Positions 34,950 to 44,057 of a stretch of 64,000 nt of DNA are shown piece by piece. How positions within the stretch are numbered: the first letter of the stretch is position 1; each line of letters starts with the position of its first letter. The notes beneath the pieces were generated by a model. It was not told the DNA's origin. It did no database searches and saw only the letters and a program-made list of their open reading frames with translations. Made by a program: the position numbers and the translations under genes. The stretch is from assembly GCF_013359865.1 (NCBI RefSeq), contig NZ_JABMCE010000083.1, positions 102,495-166,494 of the forward strand. Direction: 5' to 3'. The stretch is from Curtobacterium pusillum. GTDB lineage: Bacteria > Actinomycetota > Actinomycetes > Actinomycetales > Microbacteriaceae.

Positions 34950-36182
34950 CTACTCGCTGGCGATCCTAGACGAGGCGGCCGTGGCGGCCGCCTCGGGGGC
35001 GTCGCCGAAGTCCGGGATGTCCAGGCGAGCGCCGTCCTGCAGCGCCGACTGGTGCGCGATGATCCCCGGCAGGGTGAACCGAGCGGCGGTCCAGGCGTTC
35101 ACCGGCGGCAGGGTCCGGTCGACGACGGCGCGCACGAAGTCGTCGGCGAGGAACTGGTGGCTGCCCTCGTGCCCGGTCGGGACCCCGGCGTACTCGGCGG
35201 GCAGGCGCGAGGTGTCGTGCACGGCGGCGTAGCCGGACACGAACGCGTCGCGGAGGGACGGGTCGACGTCGGCGAGGCGCGGGTCGTCGAGCGACATCGT
35301 CGCCTGCGTGTTGATCTGCTCGCTGATGTCGTGCACGTCCTCCTTGTCCTGCCAGACGCTGACCCGGGCGAGCTGTTCGAAGCTCGCCTCGGTGCCGAAG
35401 TACCGGAAGCGGGACTCGCGGATGTGCGACGGGTAGCCGACACGACGCATCTCGTTGATGCGCATGACGCCGCCGTTGTCGAGCTCGAACAGGGCGCTGG
35501 CGTTCGAGAAGTCGTTGTCGAACTGGCTGACGTCCCTGTCGAACACGCCGTCGCCGCGGTCGTCCTTCACGCCGATGCAGCTGACGCTGACGGCGTGGCC
35601 GGGGATCGCGCCGAGGACCCCGCCGACCGAGTGCGTCGGGTAGAGCATGGGCGGGTAGCTCGCGGTCTGCTTCCACTGCTCGCCGCCGCTGAACTGGTAC
35701 GCGGCGTAGAAGCCGAGGTCCATGTCGTGGACGTAGTCGCCCTCGGCGTAGAACACGCGGCCGAAGGCGCCTTCCGCGACCTTGGACCGGGCGAACACCG
35801 TCGCCGGGTTGTAGTAGCTCGTCTCGCCCATCATGTAGGTGAGCCCGGTCTCGCGGACGGCCTCGATGATGGCCTGGATCTCCTCGACGGAGATCGCCAT
35901 CGGCACGGCCGAGTAGACGTGCTTGCCGGCCCGGAGCGCCTTGACGACGAGGGGGCCGTGCGTCCATCGCTGCGTGAAGATCGCGACGGCGTCGACGTCC
36001 GAGGCCAGCACGGCGTCGAAGTCGGCGAACGTGCCGTCCAGGTGCTGCGCCTCGACGAGCTCGGAAGCGCGGTCGTCGACGAGGTCCGTGACGTAGACGC
36101 GGTCGACGTCGGGGTGCAGCTTGAACAGCTTGGCGAACTGGGGGGCGAACTGGCCGGCGCCGACCATTCCGACAGAGATCAT
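34950..36182 (-). CDS. Gfo/Idh/MocA family oxidoreductase (sugar locus 1)
   Basis: A 410-residue NAD(P)-dependent dehydrogenase. The Rossmann motif GMVGAGQFAPQ is at residues 5-15. The family EKP motif is replaced by SAVPMA near residue 92, so the usual Lys-Pro catalytic pair is missing there. The C-terminal alpha/beta domain includes DMDLGFYAAYQFSGG. An RBS (AAAGGT) precedes ATG 36182. It probably oxidises the sugar, inositol or uronate derivative imported by the divergent ABC transporter. Confidence 0.84.
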   Translation of the reverse strand: MISVGMVGAGQFAPQFAKLFKLHPDVDRVYVTDLVDDRASELVEAQHLDGTFADFDAVLASDVDAVAIFTQRWTHGPLVVKALRAGKHVYSAVPMAISVEEIQAIIEAVRETGLTYMMGETSYYNPATVFARSKVAEGAFGRVFYAEGDYVHDMDLGFYAAYQFSGGEQWKQTASYPPMLYPTHSVGGVLGAIPGHAVSVSCIGVKDDRGDGVFDRDVSQFDNDFSNASALFELDNGGVMRINEMRRVGYPSHIRESRFRYFGTEASFEQLARVSVWQDKEDVHDISEQINTQATMSLDDPRLADVDPSLRDAFVSGYAAVHDTSRLPAEYAGVPTGHEGSHQFLADDFVRAVVDRTLPPVNAWTAARFTLPGIIAHQSALQDGARLDIPDFGDAPEAAATAASSRIASE

Positions 36183-36301
36183 CAGTGACCTTTCCAGGTG
36201 TGGGATGCGTCGCCGAGCAGGTCGCTCCGATGCGATCGAGGGTCATCCTGACACGATTGTCTACTCGTGACAACCTCGAATTACCGCGGCTGAAAAGCCT
36301 C

Positions 36302-36330
36302 TTGCAACGCGTTGTCCCCACGTGTAGATT
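36302..36330 (+). promoter_or_regulatory. Promoter with overlapping LacI-type operator for the sugar ABC operon
   Basis: A -35 box TTGCAA (36302-36307), a 17-nt spacer and a -10 box TAGATT (36325-36330) are well placed. The -35 and spacer contain the palindrome CAACGCGTTG (36305-36314), typical of LacI-family operators. Repressor binding here would block RNA polymerase. A second dyad, TTGTC-N7-GACAA (36257-36273), lies upstream and may serve the divergent dehydrogenase. The rest of the roughly 200-bp gap holds nothing else recognisable. Confidence 0.7.
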
Positions 36331-36381
36331 CCCGGCTCACGGACTGCTGCACGTCAGTCCACCGCAGACGAAGGAGTCGCG

Positions 36382-37350
36382 ATGGCCACCGAGAGCCCTG
36401 TGTCGTCACCCTTGACGACCACCCGCCCACGGAGCAGGGAAGCCACCCTCGCCCGTGCCCGTACGACCTCCCCGAGGCGTCGCCCCCGGAACGACCTGTG
36501 GCTGGCACTGGTCTTCATCGCGCCGGCAGCGGTCGGCTTCGCCGTGTTCCTGGCGTGGCCGACCGTCCGGGGCATCTACCTGAGCTTCACCTCGTACAAC
36601 CTGCTCACCCCACCGGAGTTCACGGGGCTGCAGAACTACGTGCGGCTCGCGCAGGACTCGATCTTCTGGCACTCGATGGTCGTCACCGTCGAGTACGTCC
36701 TCATCAACATCGTCATCCAGACCGTCGTGGCGCTCTTCATCGCCGTGATGATGCACCGCCTGACGAAGTCGACCTTCGTGCGCGGCATCGTCCTCGCGCC
36801 GTACCTCGTCTCGAACGTCGTCGCGGCGCTGGTCTGGCTGTGGATCCTCGACACGCAGCTCGGCATCGGGAACGAGCTGCTCGCCGCCCTCGGGCTCGAT
36901 CGCATCCCGTTCCTGCAGAGCGACGTGTGGGGCATCCCCTCGATCGCGCTCATCAACGTCTGGCGCCACGTCGGCTACACGGCACTGCTCATCTTCGCGG
37001 GACTGCAGTCCCTGCCCGAGACGGTCTACGAGGCCGGGCGCATCGACGGGGCGAGCGAGTTGAAGATGTTCTGGCGGATCACGGTGCCGCTGCTCCGACC
37101 GATCCTGTCCCTGGTCCTGATTATCACCGTCATCGGGTCGTTCCAGGTGTTCGACACCGTCGCCGTGACCACGCAGGGCGGACCCGCGAACGCCACGAAC
37201 GTCGTGCAGAACTACATCTACAACCTGGCCTTCGGCCGGTTCCAGTTCGGCTACGCGTCGGCCGTGTCGGTCGCGCTCCTCATCGTCCTCAGCATCATCA
37301 CGATCATCCAGTACCGCCTCACCCGCTCGGGCGAGTCGGACCTGGACTGA
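36382..37350 (+). CDS. Carbohydrate ABC transporter permease (MalF/UgpA type)
   Basis: A 322-residue permease with six hydrophobic helices after a 35-residue basic N-terminus. The EAA coupling loop is EAGRIDGASELKMFWRITVPLLRP near residue 214. It is the first gene of the sugar operon and is followed 16 bp later by the second permease. The class imports oligosaccharides or polyols in actinobacteria. Confidence 0.92.
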   Translation: MATESPVSSPLTTTRPRSREATLARARTTSPRRRPRNDLWLALVFIAPAAVGFAVFLAWPTVRGIYLSFTSYNLLTPPEFTGLQNYVRLAQDSIFWHSMVVTVEYVLINIVIQTVVALFIAVMMHRLTKSTFVRGIVLAPYLVSNVVAALVWLWILDTQLGIGNELLAALGLDRIPFLQSDVWGIPSIALINVWRHVGYTALLIFAGLQSLPETVYEAGRIDGASELKMFWRITVPLLRPILSLVLIITVIGSFQVFDTVAVTTQGGPANATNVVQNYIYNLAFGRFQFGYASAVSVALLIVLSIITIIQYRLTRSGESDLD

Positions 37351-37366
37351 ACGGAGCGTCCAGATC

Positions 37367-38308
37367 ATGACCACGACCCTCACCCGTTCCGTCACCACCG
37401 AGCGTCCGCCCCGCCCGGGCGCCGCCCACCGACGTCGTCCCTCGATCGGCCGCGTCCTCGCCTGGATCGCGATGATCGCCGTCATCGTCGTCACGCTGTT
37501 CCCGTTCTACTGGATCCTCCGGACCGCCCTGTCGTCGAACGGCGCGATCAACTCCGATCCGACCTCGCTGCTGCCGGTGGGCTGGAGCCTCGGCGGGTTC
37601 GAGCGGGTCTTCGGGCTGCAGTCCACGAAGGAGGCCCTCGCGCAGGGCGGCTCCGGCGCCGCGATCGACTTCTGGCGGTACCTGCTCAACTCCGTGATCG
37701 TCTCCACCCTCGTCACCGTCGGGCAGGTGTTCTTCTCCGCGGCGGCCGCCTACGCCTTCGCCCGTCTGCGCTGGCCCGGCCGTGACAGGGTCTTCGCGGT
37801 GTTCCTCGCCGGCCTAATGGTCCCCGCGATCTTCACGCTGCTGCCGAACTTCGCCCTCATCAAGGAGCTCGGACTCGTCGACAACGTGCTCGGCATCGCC
37901 CTGCCGACGATGCTGATGACCCCGTTCGCGGTGTTCTTCCTCCGGCAGTTCTTCCTCGGCATCTCGAAGGAGGTCGAGGAGGCCGCCCTCATCGACGGCG
38001 CCGGCAAGGTGCGGGTCTTCTTCCGCCTGGTCCTGCCGATGGCCGCCGCGCCGATCGCCACCCTCGCGGTGCTGACGTACATCACGAGCTGGAACGACTA
38101 CTTCTGGCCGCTCATGGTGTCGTACACCGACAGCTCGCGGGTGCTCACCGTCGCACTCGGCGTCTTCAAGTCGCAGAGCCCGCAGTCCGGCACCGACTGG
38201 TCGGGGCTCATGGCCGCGACCCTCGTGGCGGCGCTCCCGATGATCGTGCTGTTCGGCCTCTTCGCCAAGCGCATCGTCAACTCCATCGGCTTCTCCGGCA
38301 TCAAGTAG
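37367..38308 (+). CDS. Carbohydrate ABC transporter permease (MalG/UgpE type)
   Basis: A 313-residue partner permease with six helices and the EAA loop EEAALIDGAGKVRVFFRLVLP near residue 205. It forms the heterodimeric channel with the preceding gene product. The binding-protein gene follows after 7 bp. No ATP-binding subunit is encoded in this locus, so a shared MsiK/MalK-type ATPase elsewhere is expected. Confidence 0.92.
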   Translation: MTTTLTRSVTTERPPRPGAAHRRRPSIGRVLAWIAMIAVIVVTLFPFYWILRTALSSNGAINSDPTSLLPVGWSLGGFERVFGLQSTKEALAQGGSGAAIDFWRYLLNSVIVSTLVTVGQVFFSAAAAYAFARLRWPGRDRVFAVFLAGLMVPAIFTLLPNFALIKELGLVDNVLGIALPTMLMTPFAVFFLRQFFLGISKEVEEAALIDGAGKVRVFFRLVLPMAAAPIATLAVLTYITSWNDYFWPLMVSYTDSSRVLTVALGVFKSQSPQSGTDWSGLMAATLVAALPMIVLFGLFAKRIVNSIGFSGIK

Positions 38309-38315
38309 GACTGAC

Positions 38316-39689
38316 ATGACGAACGAACTCACCCGCCGCGCGCTGTTCGCCGGCGGTGCATCCGCCCTCGCCCTCGGTGCGCTCGCCGCCTGCTCGTCGC
38401 CGGGGCGTGGCACCGCCTCGAAGAGCGGGACCCGGACGGTCAGCTACTGGCTCTGGGACTCCAACCAGCTGCCCGCCTACCAGGCCGTCGCCGACGCGTT
38501 CCACCGGGAGAACCCCGACATCACCGTCAAGATCACCCAGCTCGGCTGGAACGACTACTGGACGAAGCTCACCGCCGGGTTCATCGCCGGCACCGCCCCC
38601 GACGTCTTCACCGACCACCTGACGAAGTTCCCGCAGTACGCCGACCTCGACGTGCTCTACAAGCTGGACGAACTCGACGCCACGAAGGGCATCCGCGACG
38701 ACGACTACCAGTCCGGACTCGCCGAGCTCTGGAAGGGCAAGGACGGTCACCGCTACGGGTCGCCGAAGGACTGGGACACGATCGCGATGTTCTACGACCG
38801 CAAGGCGATGGCGAAGGCCGGGGTGTCGGACGCCGAGCTCGCCGACCTCGAGTGGAACCCCGACGACGGCGGCTCCTTCGAGCGCATGCTCGCGCACCTC
38901 ACCGTCGACTCGAAGGGCCGCCGGGGGGACGAGCCCGGGTTCGACAAGCACGACGTCGCCGTGTACGGGATCTCGTCGAACGGGTCCGGTGGTGACGGCT
39001 TCGGGCAGACGCAGTGGTCGCCGTTCACCGGGTCGATCGACTGGTTCTACACGAACGAGAACCCCTGGGGCGACAAGTTCCGCTACGACGAGAAGGTGGT
39101 GCAGGACGCCCTCGCCTGGTACTACCGGCTCGCCGACAAGGGCTACATGGCGAAGTACGGAGTGTTCTCCACGACGACCGGGCCCGACGTGCAGCTCGGG
39201 GCCGGCAAGTGCGCGCTGTCGTTCAACGGCTCGTGGATGATCGGCACGTACCTCGGCATGGAGGACCTCGACATCGCCGTCGCTCCGACACCGGTCGGAC
39301 CCGTCGGACACCGCGCGTCGATGTTCAACGGCCTGGGCGACTCGATCACGAAGCAGGCGAAGGACCCCGAGGCCGCCGCGAAGTGGGTGGCGTTCCTCGG
39401 CAGCGACACCGCGCAGCGGATCGTCGGGAAGGCCGGCATCGTCTTCCCGGCGCGCCCCGCTGGTACCGAGGCCGCGGTCGCGTCGTTCCGCAAGCGCGGC
39501 CTCGACGTCACCGCGTTCACCCGGCAGGTGGAGGAGAAGACCACCTTCCTGTTCCCGGTGACACGCAACCCCGCCGACGTGCAGGCGCTGCTCCAGCCCG
39601 CCTTCGACGACGTGTACGCCAACGGCAAGTCGATCACGACCCTGACCGGCGTCAACCAGCAGGTGAACAACCTGCTGGCGCTCACCTAG
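38316..39689 (+). CDS. Carbohydrate ABC transporter substrate-binding lipoprotein
   Basis: A 457-residue family 1 solute-binding protein. The signal peptide has a twin-arginine pair (TRRALFAGG) and a lipobox LAAC (Cys27 region), so it is likely Tat-exported and lipid-anchored. The mature part reads VSYWLWDSNQLPAYQAVADAF and later APDVFTDH, typical of sugar binders. The aromatic-rich central region (WSPFTGSIDWFYTNENPWG) suggests an oligosaccharide or glycoside ligand. Downstream is a repeat family A palindrome. Confidence 0.9.
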   Translation: MTNELTRRALFAGGASALALGALAACSSPGRGTASKSGTRTVSYWLWDSNQLPAYQAVADAFHRENPDITVKITQLGWNDYWTKLTAGFIAGTAPDVFTDHLTKFPQYADLDVLYKLDELDATKGIRDDDYQSGLAELWKGKDGHRYGSPKDWDTIAMFYDRKAMAKAGVSDAELADLEWNPDDGGSFERMLAHLTVDSKGRRGDEPGFDKHDVAVYGISSNGSGGDGFGQTQWSPFTGSIDWFYTNENPWGDKFRYDEKVVQDALAWYYRLADKGYMAKYGVFSTTTGPDVQLGAGKCALSFNGSWMIGTYLGMEDLDIAVAPTPVGPVGHRASMFNGLGDSITKQAKDPEAAAKWVAFLGSDTAQRIVGKAGIVFPARPAGTEAAVASFRKRGLDVTAFTRQVEEKTTFLFPVTRNPADVQALLQPAFDDVYANGKSITTLTGVNQQVNNLLALT

Positions 39690-39715
39690 CCGGGTCGGCT
39701 CGCGTTCCCACCCCT

Positions 39716-39759
39716 CGGACTGGAGGCGCGGTGCCGGCCTGCACCGCGCCTCCGGTCCG
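39716..39759. repeat. Palindromic repeat family A, copy 3 (best-paired)
   Basis: Arms of 19 bp (39716-39734 and 39741-39759) carrying GGACTGGAGGCGCGGTGC pair with one G-T around a 6-nt loop. It lies 26 bp past the sugar-binding protein stop and 14 bp before the TetR gene start, where it could act as a terminator. Confidence 0.8.
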
Positions 39760-39772
39760 GGAGACTGGACCG

Positions 39773-40384
39773 GTGCAACGACGTGAGCTGATCCTGGCGG
39801 CCGCGGCGGAGGAGTTCGACCGCGCCGGCTTCGCCGCCGCGACGATCGCGGGCATCGCCCGCACCGCCGGCGTCTCGCAGGGCGCGCTGCACTTCCACTT
39901 CCCGACCAAGCTCGCGATGGCGCTCGCCGTCATCGACGAGCAGAACGTCCGCACCTTCGACGTCGTGAGCCACACCGACACCTCGCCGGCGTCGGCGCTC
40001 GTCGGCGCGTCCAAGCGCATCGCCGATCTGCTCCGGACCGATCCGATCGTCCGCGCGGGCATCCGACTGTCGCTGGAGCGCGGTGAGTTCGCGCCGGCCA
40101 CGGCGAGCTTCTACGAGCAGTGGATCGCCGGCATCGTCGACGTGTTCCGGCTCGCCATCGCCAGCGGCGAACTCCGGACCGACCTGTCCGCGGAGCAGCT
40201 CGGCGCGACGGTCGTGCCCTACTTCACCTGGGTGCAGCTCGTGTCGGACGTCCGAACGGGCCGGGCCGACCTGTACCCGGCGCTCGCCACGATGTGGCAC
40301 GTGCTGTTCTCGGGCATCGCCGACCCGCGGCACCGGTCCCGCCTCCTCGCCGTGGCGGACGAGGAGTTCGGTGCGACAGACTGA
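39773..40384 (+). CDS. TetR family regulator, ScbR/ArpA-like
   Basis: A 203-residue repressor. The HTH region AAEEFDRAGFAAATIAGIARTAGVSQGALHFHFPTK is shown here in outline (about residues 10-45). The GALHFHFPTK end is characteristic of gamma-butyrolactone receptor-type TetR proteins (ScbR/ArpA). The C-terminal half would hold the ligand pocket. Whether a butyrolactone-type signal exists in this organism is not known; no AfsA synthase is seen here. GTG 39773 is 6 nt after GAGACT. A luciferase-family gene follows 4 bp downstream. Confidence 0.84.
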   Translation: MQRRELILAAAAEEFDRAGFAAATIAGIARTAGVSQGALHFHFPTKLAMALAVIDEQNVRTFDVVSHTDTSPASALVGASKRIADLLRTDPIVRAGIRLSLERGEFAPATASFYEQWIAGIVDVFRLAIASGELRTDLSAEQLGATVVPYFTWVQLVSDVRTGRADLYPALATMWHVLFSGIADPRHRSRLLAVADEEFGATD

Positions 40385-40388
40385 CCTC

Positions 40389-40844
40389 ATGGGGGAGACA
40401 CCAGCACGAACCGGGTCCGCGCCGACGACCTCGACCGACGGTCCGCACCGGCAGGTCGACCAGATCGCGCCGCCGGAACTGTGGGGTCGTATGATCGCGG
40501 AGGTGTTCGCGCTCCCGGACGTCGTCGAGGGCCACAGCCAGGTGTCGCCGGCGAGTTCGCGCGCGGTGTTCCTGACCGACCGCGAGGTCGAGTCGGCGCC
40601 CGAGCGCTCCCTCGCGCCCGGCCGACGGCTCGAACCCGTGCACCTGCACGGCGTGCAGGACACCAGCACGCACCTCGTCCTGCCCGAGGCTCGGGGGCGG
40701 GAACTGACGGACCTCGGGTGGGCCGAGCCGCACGGCTACGCGGACTTCGGCACGGAGTTCATGGTCTACGGGCCGCGCGACGAGGCGGAGCTCGCGGTGG
40801 TGCTCGGCATCGTCGAGGAGAGCCTGGCCTTCGCGCGGGAGTGA
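40389..40844 (+). CDS. Luciferase-family (DUF5519) protein
   Basis: A 151-residue protein of the small 'luciferase domain' family. Conserved segments are VVEGHSQVSPASSRAVFL (about 46-63), EPVHLHGVQDTSTHLVLP (about 83-100) and the terminal GWAEPHGYADFGTEFMVYGPR. Despite the family name it is not a flavin luciferase barrel, and its biochemical role is unknown. It directly follows the TetR gene and is probably controlled by it. GTG 40371 upstream is an alternative start overlapping tetR. Confidence 0.75.
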   Translation: MGETPARTGSAPTTSTDGPHRQVDQIAPPELWGRMIAEVFALPDVVEGHSQVSPASSRAVFLTDREVESAPERSLAPGRRLEPVHLHGVQDTSTHLVLPEARGRELTDLGWAEPHGYADFGTEFMVYGPRDEAELAVVLGIVEESLAFARE

Positions 40845-40869
40845 TCGAGCAGGTACGGCGCCGGACGGA

Positions 40870-42078
40870 TCAGTCCGGTGCCGGTGCCGCGGTGGGGAGC
40901 GTCCGGCCCGGCACGTCGGACTGGGCGCGGGTGCGGGTGGCCGGAGCGGCGAGCAGAGCGATGACGAGGAGCGCCGCGGGGACGAGCATCGCCGGCTGCA
41001 GGCCGAGGTGCTCGCCGAGGAACCCGAGCGCCGGCGGTCCGGCGAGGAACGCGACGTAGCCCGCGGTCGCCACGACGGACACCCGCCGGTCGCCGTCGGT
41101 CGGGTGGTCGCCTGCGGCGGAGACGGCGAGCGGGAACCCGAGGGCGATCCCGAGACCCCACACACCGGCTGCGGCCGCGGTGAGCACGGGGTCCGGCGAC
41201 ACGACGACGAGCAGGACGCCGACCGCCCCGACGGCGGCGCACACCCGGATCACCCGGGCGCGTCCGAACCGTGCCACGAGCGGTGTGCCGGCCGATCGCC
41301 CGATGAACATCGCGAGCGCGAACCCGGTGAAGACGAGGGAACCGACGGCCTCCGGTGCGCCGTGGTCGTTCGTCATCAGGAGGGGCAGCCAGTCACTGGC
41401 CGCCCCCTCGGCGAACGCCATCGCGAGGGTGATCGCGGCGATGAGCAGCACCTGCACGGTGAGCACGGCACCGAGCCGAGGCGCGGGCGCGGTGGCTGCG
41501 GACGGCGCGGGGTCGGCGCGGGGGACCGGCCGGAGGTTCCCGGCGGCGAACGCCGCGAGCGCAGCCATCACGACGGTGGCGACGAGCAGGTGCACGAGCA
41601 CCGGGGTGCGGACGGCGGTGAGGGCGATGCCGGCCGCGCCACCGAGGACCGTGCCGAGACTGAAGCAGGCGTGCAGCACCGGCACGACCGGCCGGGAGAG
41701 CTGCCGTTCGACCGCCGCGGCCTCGACGTTGAGGCCGATCTCGGCGACACCGGACCCGAACCCGATGAGGAACAGACCCGCCCAGACCCCGACCGCGAGC
41801 TGCGCGGGGGCGAGCAGGGCGACGAGGAGCATGCCGGTGACGGGGAGCGCACCGCCGAGCACGATGAGCGGCCGGGTGCCGAGCCGCCGCACGAGGACGC
41901 CCGCCGCGAGGATGCCGATCATCGAACCGATCGACAGGCCGAGCAGGACGACGCCCATCCCCTCGATCGAGGCTCCGAGCTCGTCACGGACCGCGGGTGT
42001 GCGGGTGATCCACGACGCGATCCCGAACCCGGTCATCGTCGACGTGGCGAAGAGTGCCGCGCGGTGGCGCCCGATCAT
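40870..42078 (-). CDS. MFS transporter, YbjJ-like
   Basis: A 402-residue major facilitator with twelve predicted membrane helices. The opening STMTGFGIASWITRTPAVRDELG and the loop VRRLGTRPLIVLGG match the YbjJ-like group of putative exporters. Substrate unknown. ATG 42078 is preferred; a TTG at 42099 would add seven residues. It converges on the luciferase-family gene and is followed upstream on the same strand by a two-component system. Confidence 0.82.
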   Translation of the reverse strand: MIGRHRAALFATSTMTGFGIASWITRTPAVRDELGASIEGMGVVLLGLSIGSMIGILAAGVLVRRLGTRPLIVLGGALPVTGMLLVALLAPAQLAVGVWAGLFLIGFGSGVAEIGLNVEAAAVERQLSRPVVPVLHACFSLGTVLGGAAGIALTAVRTPVLVHLLVATVVMAALAAFAAGNLRPVPRADPAPSAATAPAPRLGAVLTVQVLLIAAITLAMAFAEGAASDWLPLLMTNDHGAPEAVGSLVFTGFALAMFIGRSAGTPLVARFGRARVIRVCAAVGAVGVLLVVVSPDPVLTAAAAGVWGLGIALGFPLAVSAAGDHPTDGDRRVSVVATAGYVAFLAGPPALGFLGEHLGLQPAMLVPAALLVIALLAAPATRTRAQSDVPGRTLPTAAPAPD

Positions 42079-42121
42079 GGGTCCATCAGAACGTTGCAAC
42101 CACGAGACGTCAAGGCCCGGC

Positions 42122-42742
42122 TCAGCGCAGCATCCCGAGTGCCCGCGCCTCGGACACCGCTGCGGTGCGTGAGGACACCCCGAGCTTCGAGAACACGTGG
42201 ACGAGGTGCGACTTCACCGTGGCGTCGCTGATGTGCAGGCGCGCCGCGACCTCCCCGTTCGACGCCCCCTCGGCGACGAGCCGCAGCACCTCGATCTCCC
42301 GCGCGGACAGACTCACCTGCGGAGACCGCATCCGGGCCATCAGCCGCCCCGCGATCGCCGGAGCCAGGGCACTCTGCCCCGAGGCCGCGGCACGGGCGGC
42401 GGCGAGGAGCTCGTGCGGCGGCGCGTCCTTGAGCAGGTACCCGCTCGCGCCCGCCTCGACGGCACCGAGGATGTCCCCGTCGGAGTCGTAGTTCGTCAGC
42501 ACGAGCACGTACGGCGGGGCGTCGAGCGCCCGGATGCGCCGGGTCGCGTCGGCACCGGTGGCGTCCGGCCCGAACTGCAGGTCCATCAGGACGACCTCCG
42601 GGGAGCGCTCCGCGGCGAGGGCGACCGCCTCGTCCGGGGTCGATGCCTCACCGACGACCGCGATGCCGTCGTTCCCGTCGAGGAGCGCGCGGAGCCCGGC
42701 CCGGACCACCGGGTGGTCGTCGGCGATGAGGATCCGGATCAC
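42122..42742 (-). CDS. NarL/LuxR-family response regulator
   Basis: A 206-residue regulator. The receiver has [11 protein letters not shown], the phospho-Asp in [14 protein letters not shown] (near residue 55) and Lys in YLLKDAPP. The GerE-type HTH reads [25 protein letters not shown], then [23 protein letters not shown] 42742 overlaps the kinase stop by 4 nt. With the kinase it probably regulates the divergent ABC exporter. Confidence 0.9.
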   Translation of the reverse strand: MIRILIADDHPVVRAGLRALLDGNDGIAVVGEASTPDEAVALAAERSPEVVLMDLQFGPDATGADATRRIRALDAPPYVLVLTNYDSDGDILGAVEAGASGYLLKDAPPHELLAAARAAASGQSALAPAIAGRLMARMRSPQVSLSAREIEVLRLVAEGASNGEVAARLHISDATVKSHLVHVFSKLGVSSRTAAVSEARALGMLR

Positions 42743-43908
42743 GACACCTCCAGAACGGCGACGAGGGTGGTGCCGCGGCCGGGGGCCGAGTCGATCTCGA
42801 GCCGTCCGCCGAACTGGGCGACGCGGTCCTCGATGGCACGCAACCCGAACGAGTCGGACGCCCCCGCCCGCTCCCGAGCGGTGACCGGGTCGAAACCGAC
42901 GCCGTCGTCCCCGACCGTCAGTCGCGCCTCCCGGCCGTCGACGGTGAGCGACAGCCGGACGTCGGCGGCGTGCGCGTGCTGCACCACGTTCGCGACGGCG
43001 CCCTGGGCGATGCGCAGCAGCGCCGTCTGGACGTCCATCGGCAGGGCGACCTCGGGCACGTCGACCGTCACGGTCAGCCCGTCGCGCGACCACTGCTGCT
43101 CGGCGAGCCGGCGGAGTGCCGCGGCGAGACCCTGGTCGAGCGACGGCGGCGTGAGCTCGCGGATGAAGCGACGGGTGTCGGCGAGACCGTCGGCCGCGGT
43201 CTCCCGCGCGAGCCGGATGTGCTCGAGGCCGGGGCGGTCTCCGTCGGCGCGCTCCGCGGCGTGCAGGAGCATCTGGATGCTCGACAGTCCCTGCGCGACG
43301 GTGTCGTGGATCTCGCGGGCGAGCCGGGCCCGTTCGGCGAGGACGCCCTGCTCGTGCTCGGTGGCGGCGAGCCGGTCGCGGGTGGCGAGGAGCTCGGCGA
43401 CGAGTGCCTCGCGCTCGACGGCCTCGCGCGCCAGCGCCCGGTACCCGAGCCCGATGAGCAGTGCGACACCCGCGCCGACGAGCGGGCCGACGACGCCGCC
43501 CACCGTGAAGCCGCCGTGCAGGCCGAGCGCGACGACCGCGACGAGGGTCGCGACGACCACGGCGACCGGACCGACCGAGCGGGGGAAGACGTGCAGGTAC
43601 AGGAAGAAGAGCGGGAAGACGAGGTAAGCGGCTTCCGGCACGAGCACGAGCAGGGCGATCCACACGAGGGTCAGCGCGACGACCCACGCAGCCCCGGCGA
43701 GCGCGCGGCGGGACTCGGCCGCCCGGGCGACGACCGCTCCGAGCACGTACACGCCCGCGAAGACGACCGCCAGCACGAGCTGCACCCACGAGCCCGGCGC
43801 GCCGACCACGACGATGCGGACGACGACGAGGCCGAGGAGCGCGGCGAACAGCACGTGCAGGCCGGTCCGGAGACCGACGAAGACCGGGGTGAGCGTGCTG
43901 TGCGCCAT
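42739..43908 (-). CDS. Sensor histidine kinase (HisKA_3, membrane type)
   Basis: A 389-residue kinase. The first 165 residues hold about six hydrophobic helices with almost no extracytoplasmic domain, so sensing is probably intramembrane, as in cell-envelope stress kinases. The dimerisation helix reads [21 protein letters not shown] near residue 195 (phospho-His). The ATPase part has [11 protein letters not shown] and DDGVGFD. ATG 43908 has a GGGAGG RBS. It is divergent from the ABC transporter it likely controls; the gap of about 150 bp holds no other clear element. Confidence 0.9.
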   Translation of the reverse strand: MAHSTLTPVFVGLRTGLHVLFAALLGLVVVRIVVVGAPGSWVQLVLAVVFAGVYVLGAVVARAAESRRALAGAAWVVALTLVWIALLVLVPEAAYLVFPLFFLYLHVFPRSVGPVAVVVATLVAVVALGLHGGFTVGGVVGPLVGAGVALLIGLGYRALAREAVEREALVAELLATRDRLAATEHEQGVLAERARLAREIHDTVAQGLSSIQMLLHAAERADGDRPGLEHIRLARETAADGLADTRRFIRELTPPSLDQGLAAALRRLAEQQWSRDGLTVTVDVPEVALPMDVQTALLRIAQGAVANVVQHAHAADVRLSLTVDGREARLTVGDDGVGFDPVTARERAGASDSFGLRAIEDRVAQFGGRLEIDSAPGRGTTLVAVLEVS

Positions 43909-44057
43909 GACCTCCCAGCGTACGGAGCACCGAACGGCCGCGGATCAACCGAAAGTTCGATCGGAGGACCAACCCCGTCGGCGATGTCCCGCAGGGCGGG
44001 GCTGACGAGGCTGGTGGTCGTGGTCGCGGAGGGTCCGTGACCCGGGAAGGGACCACC

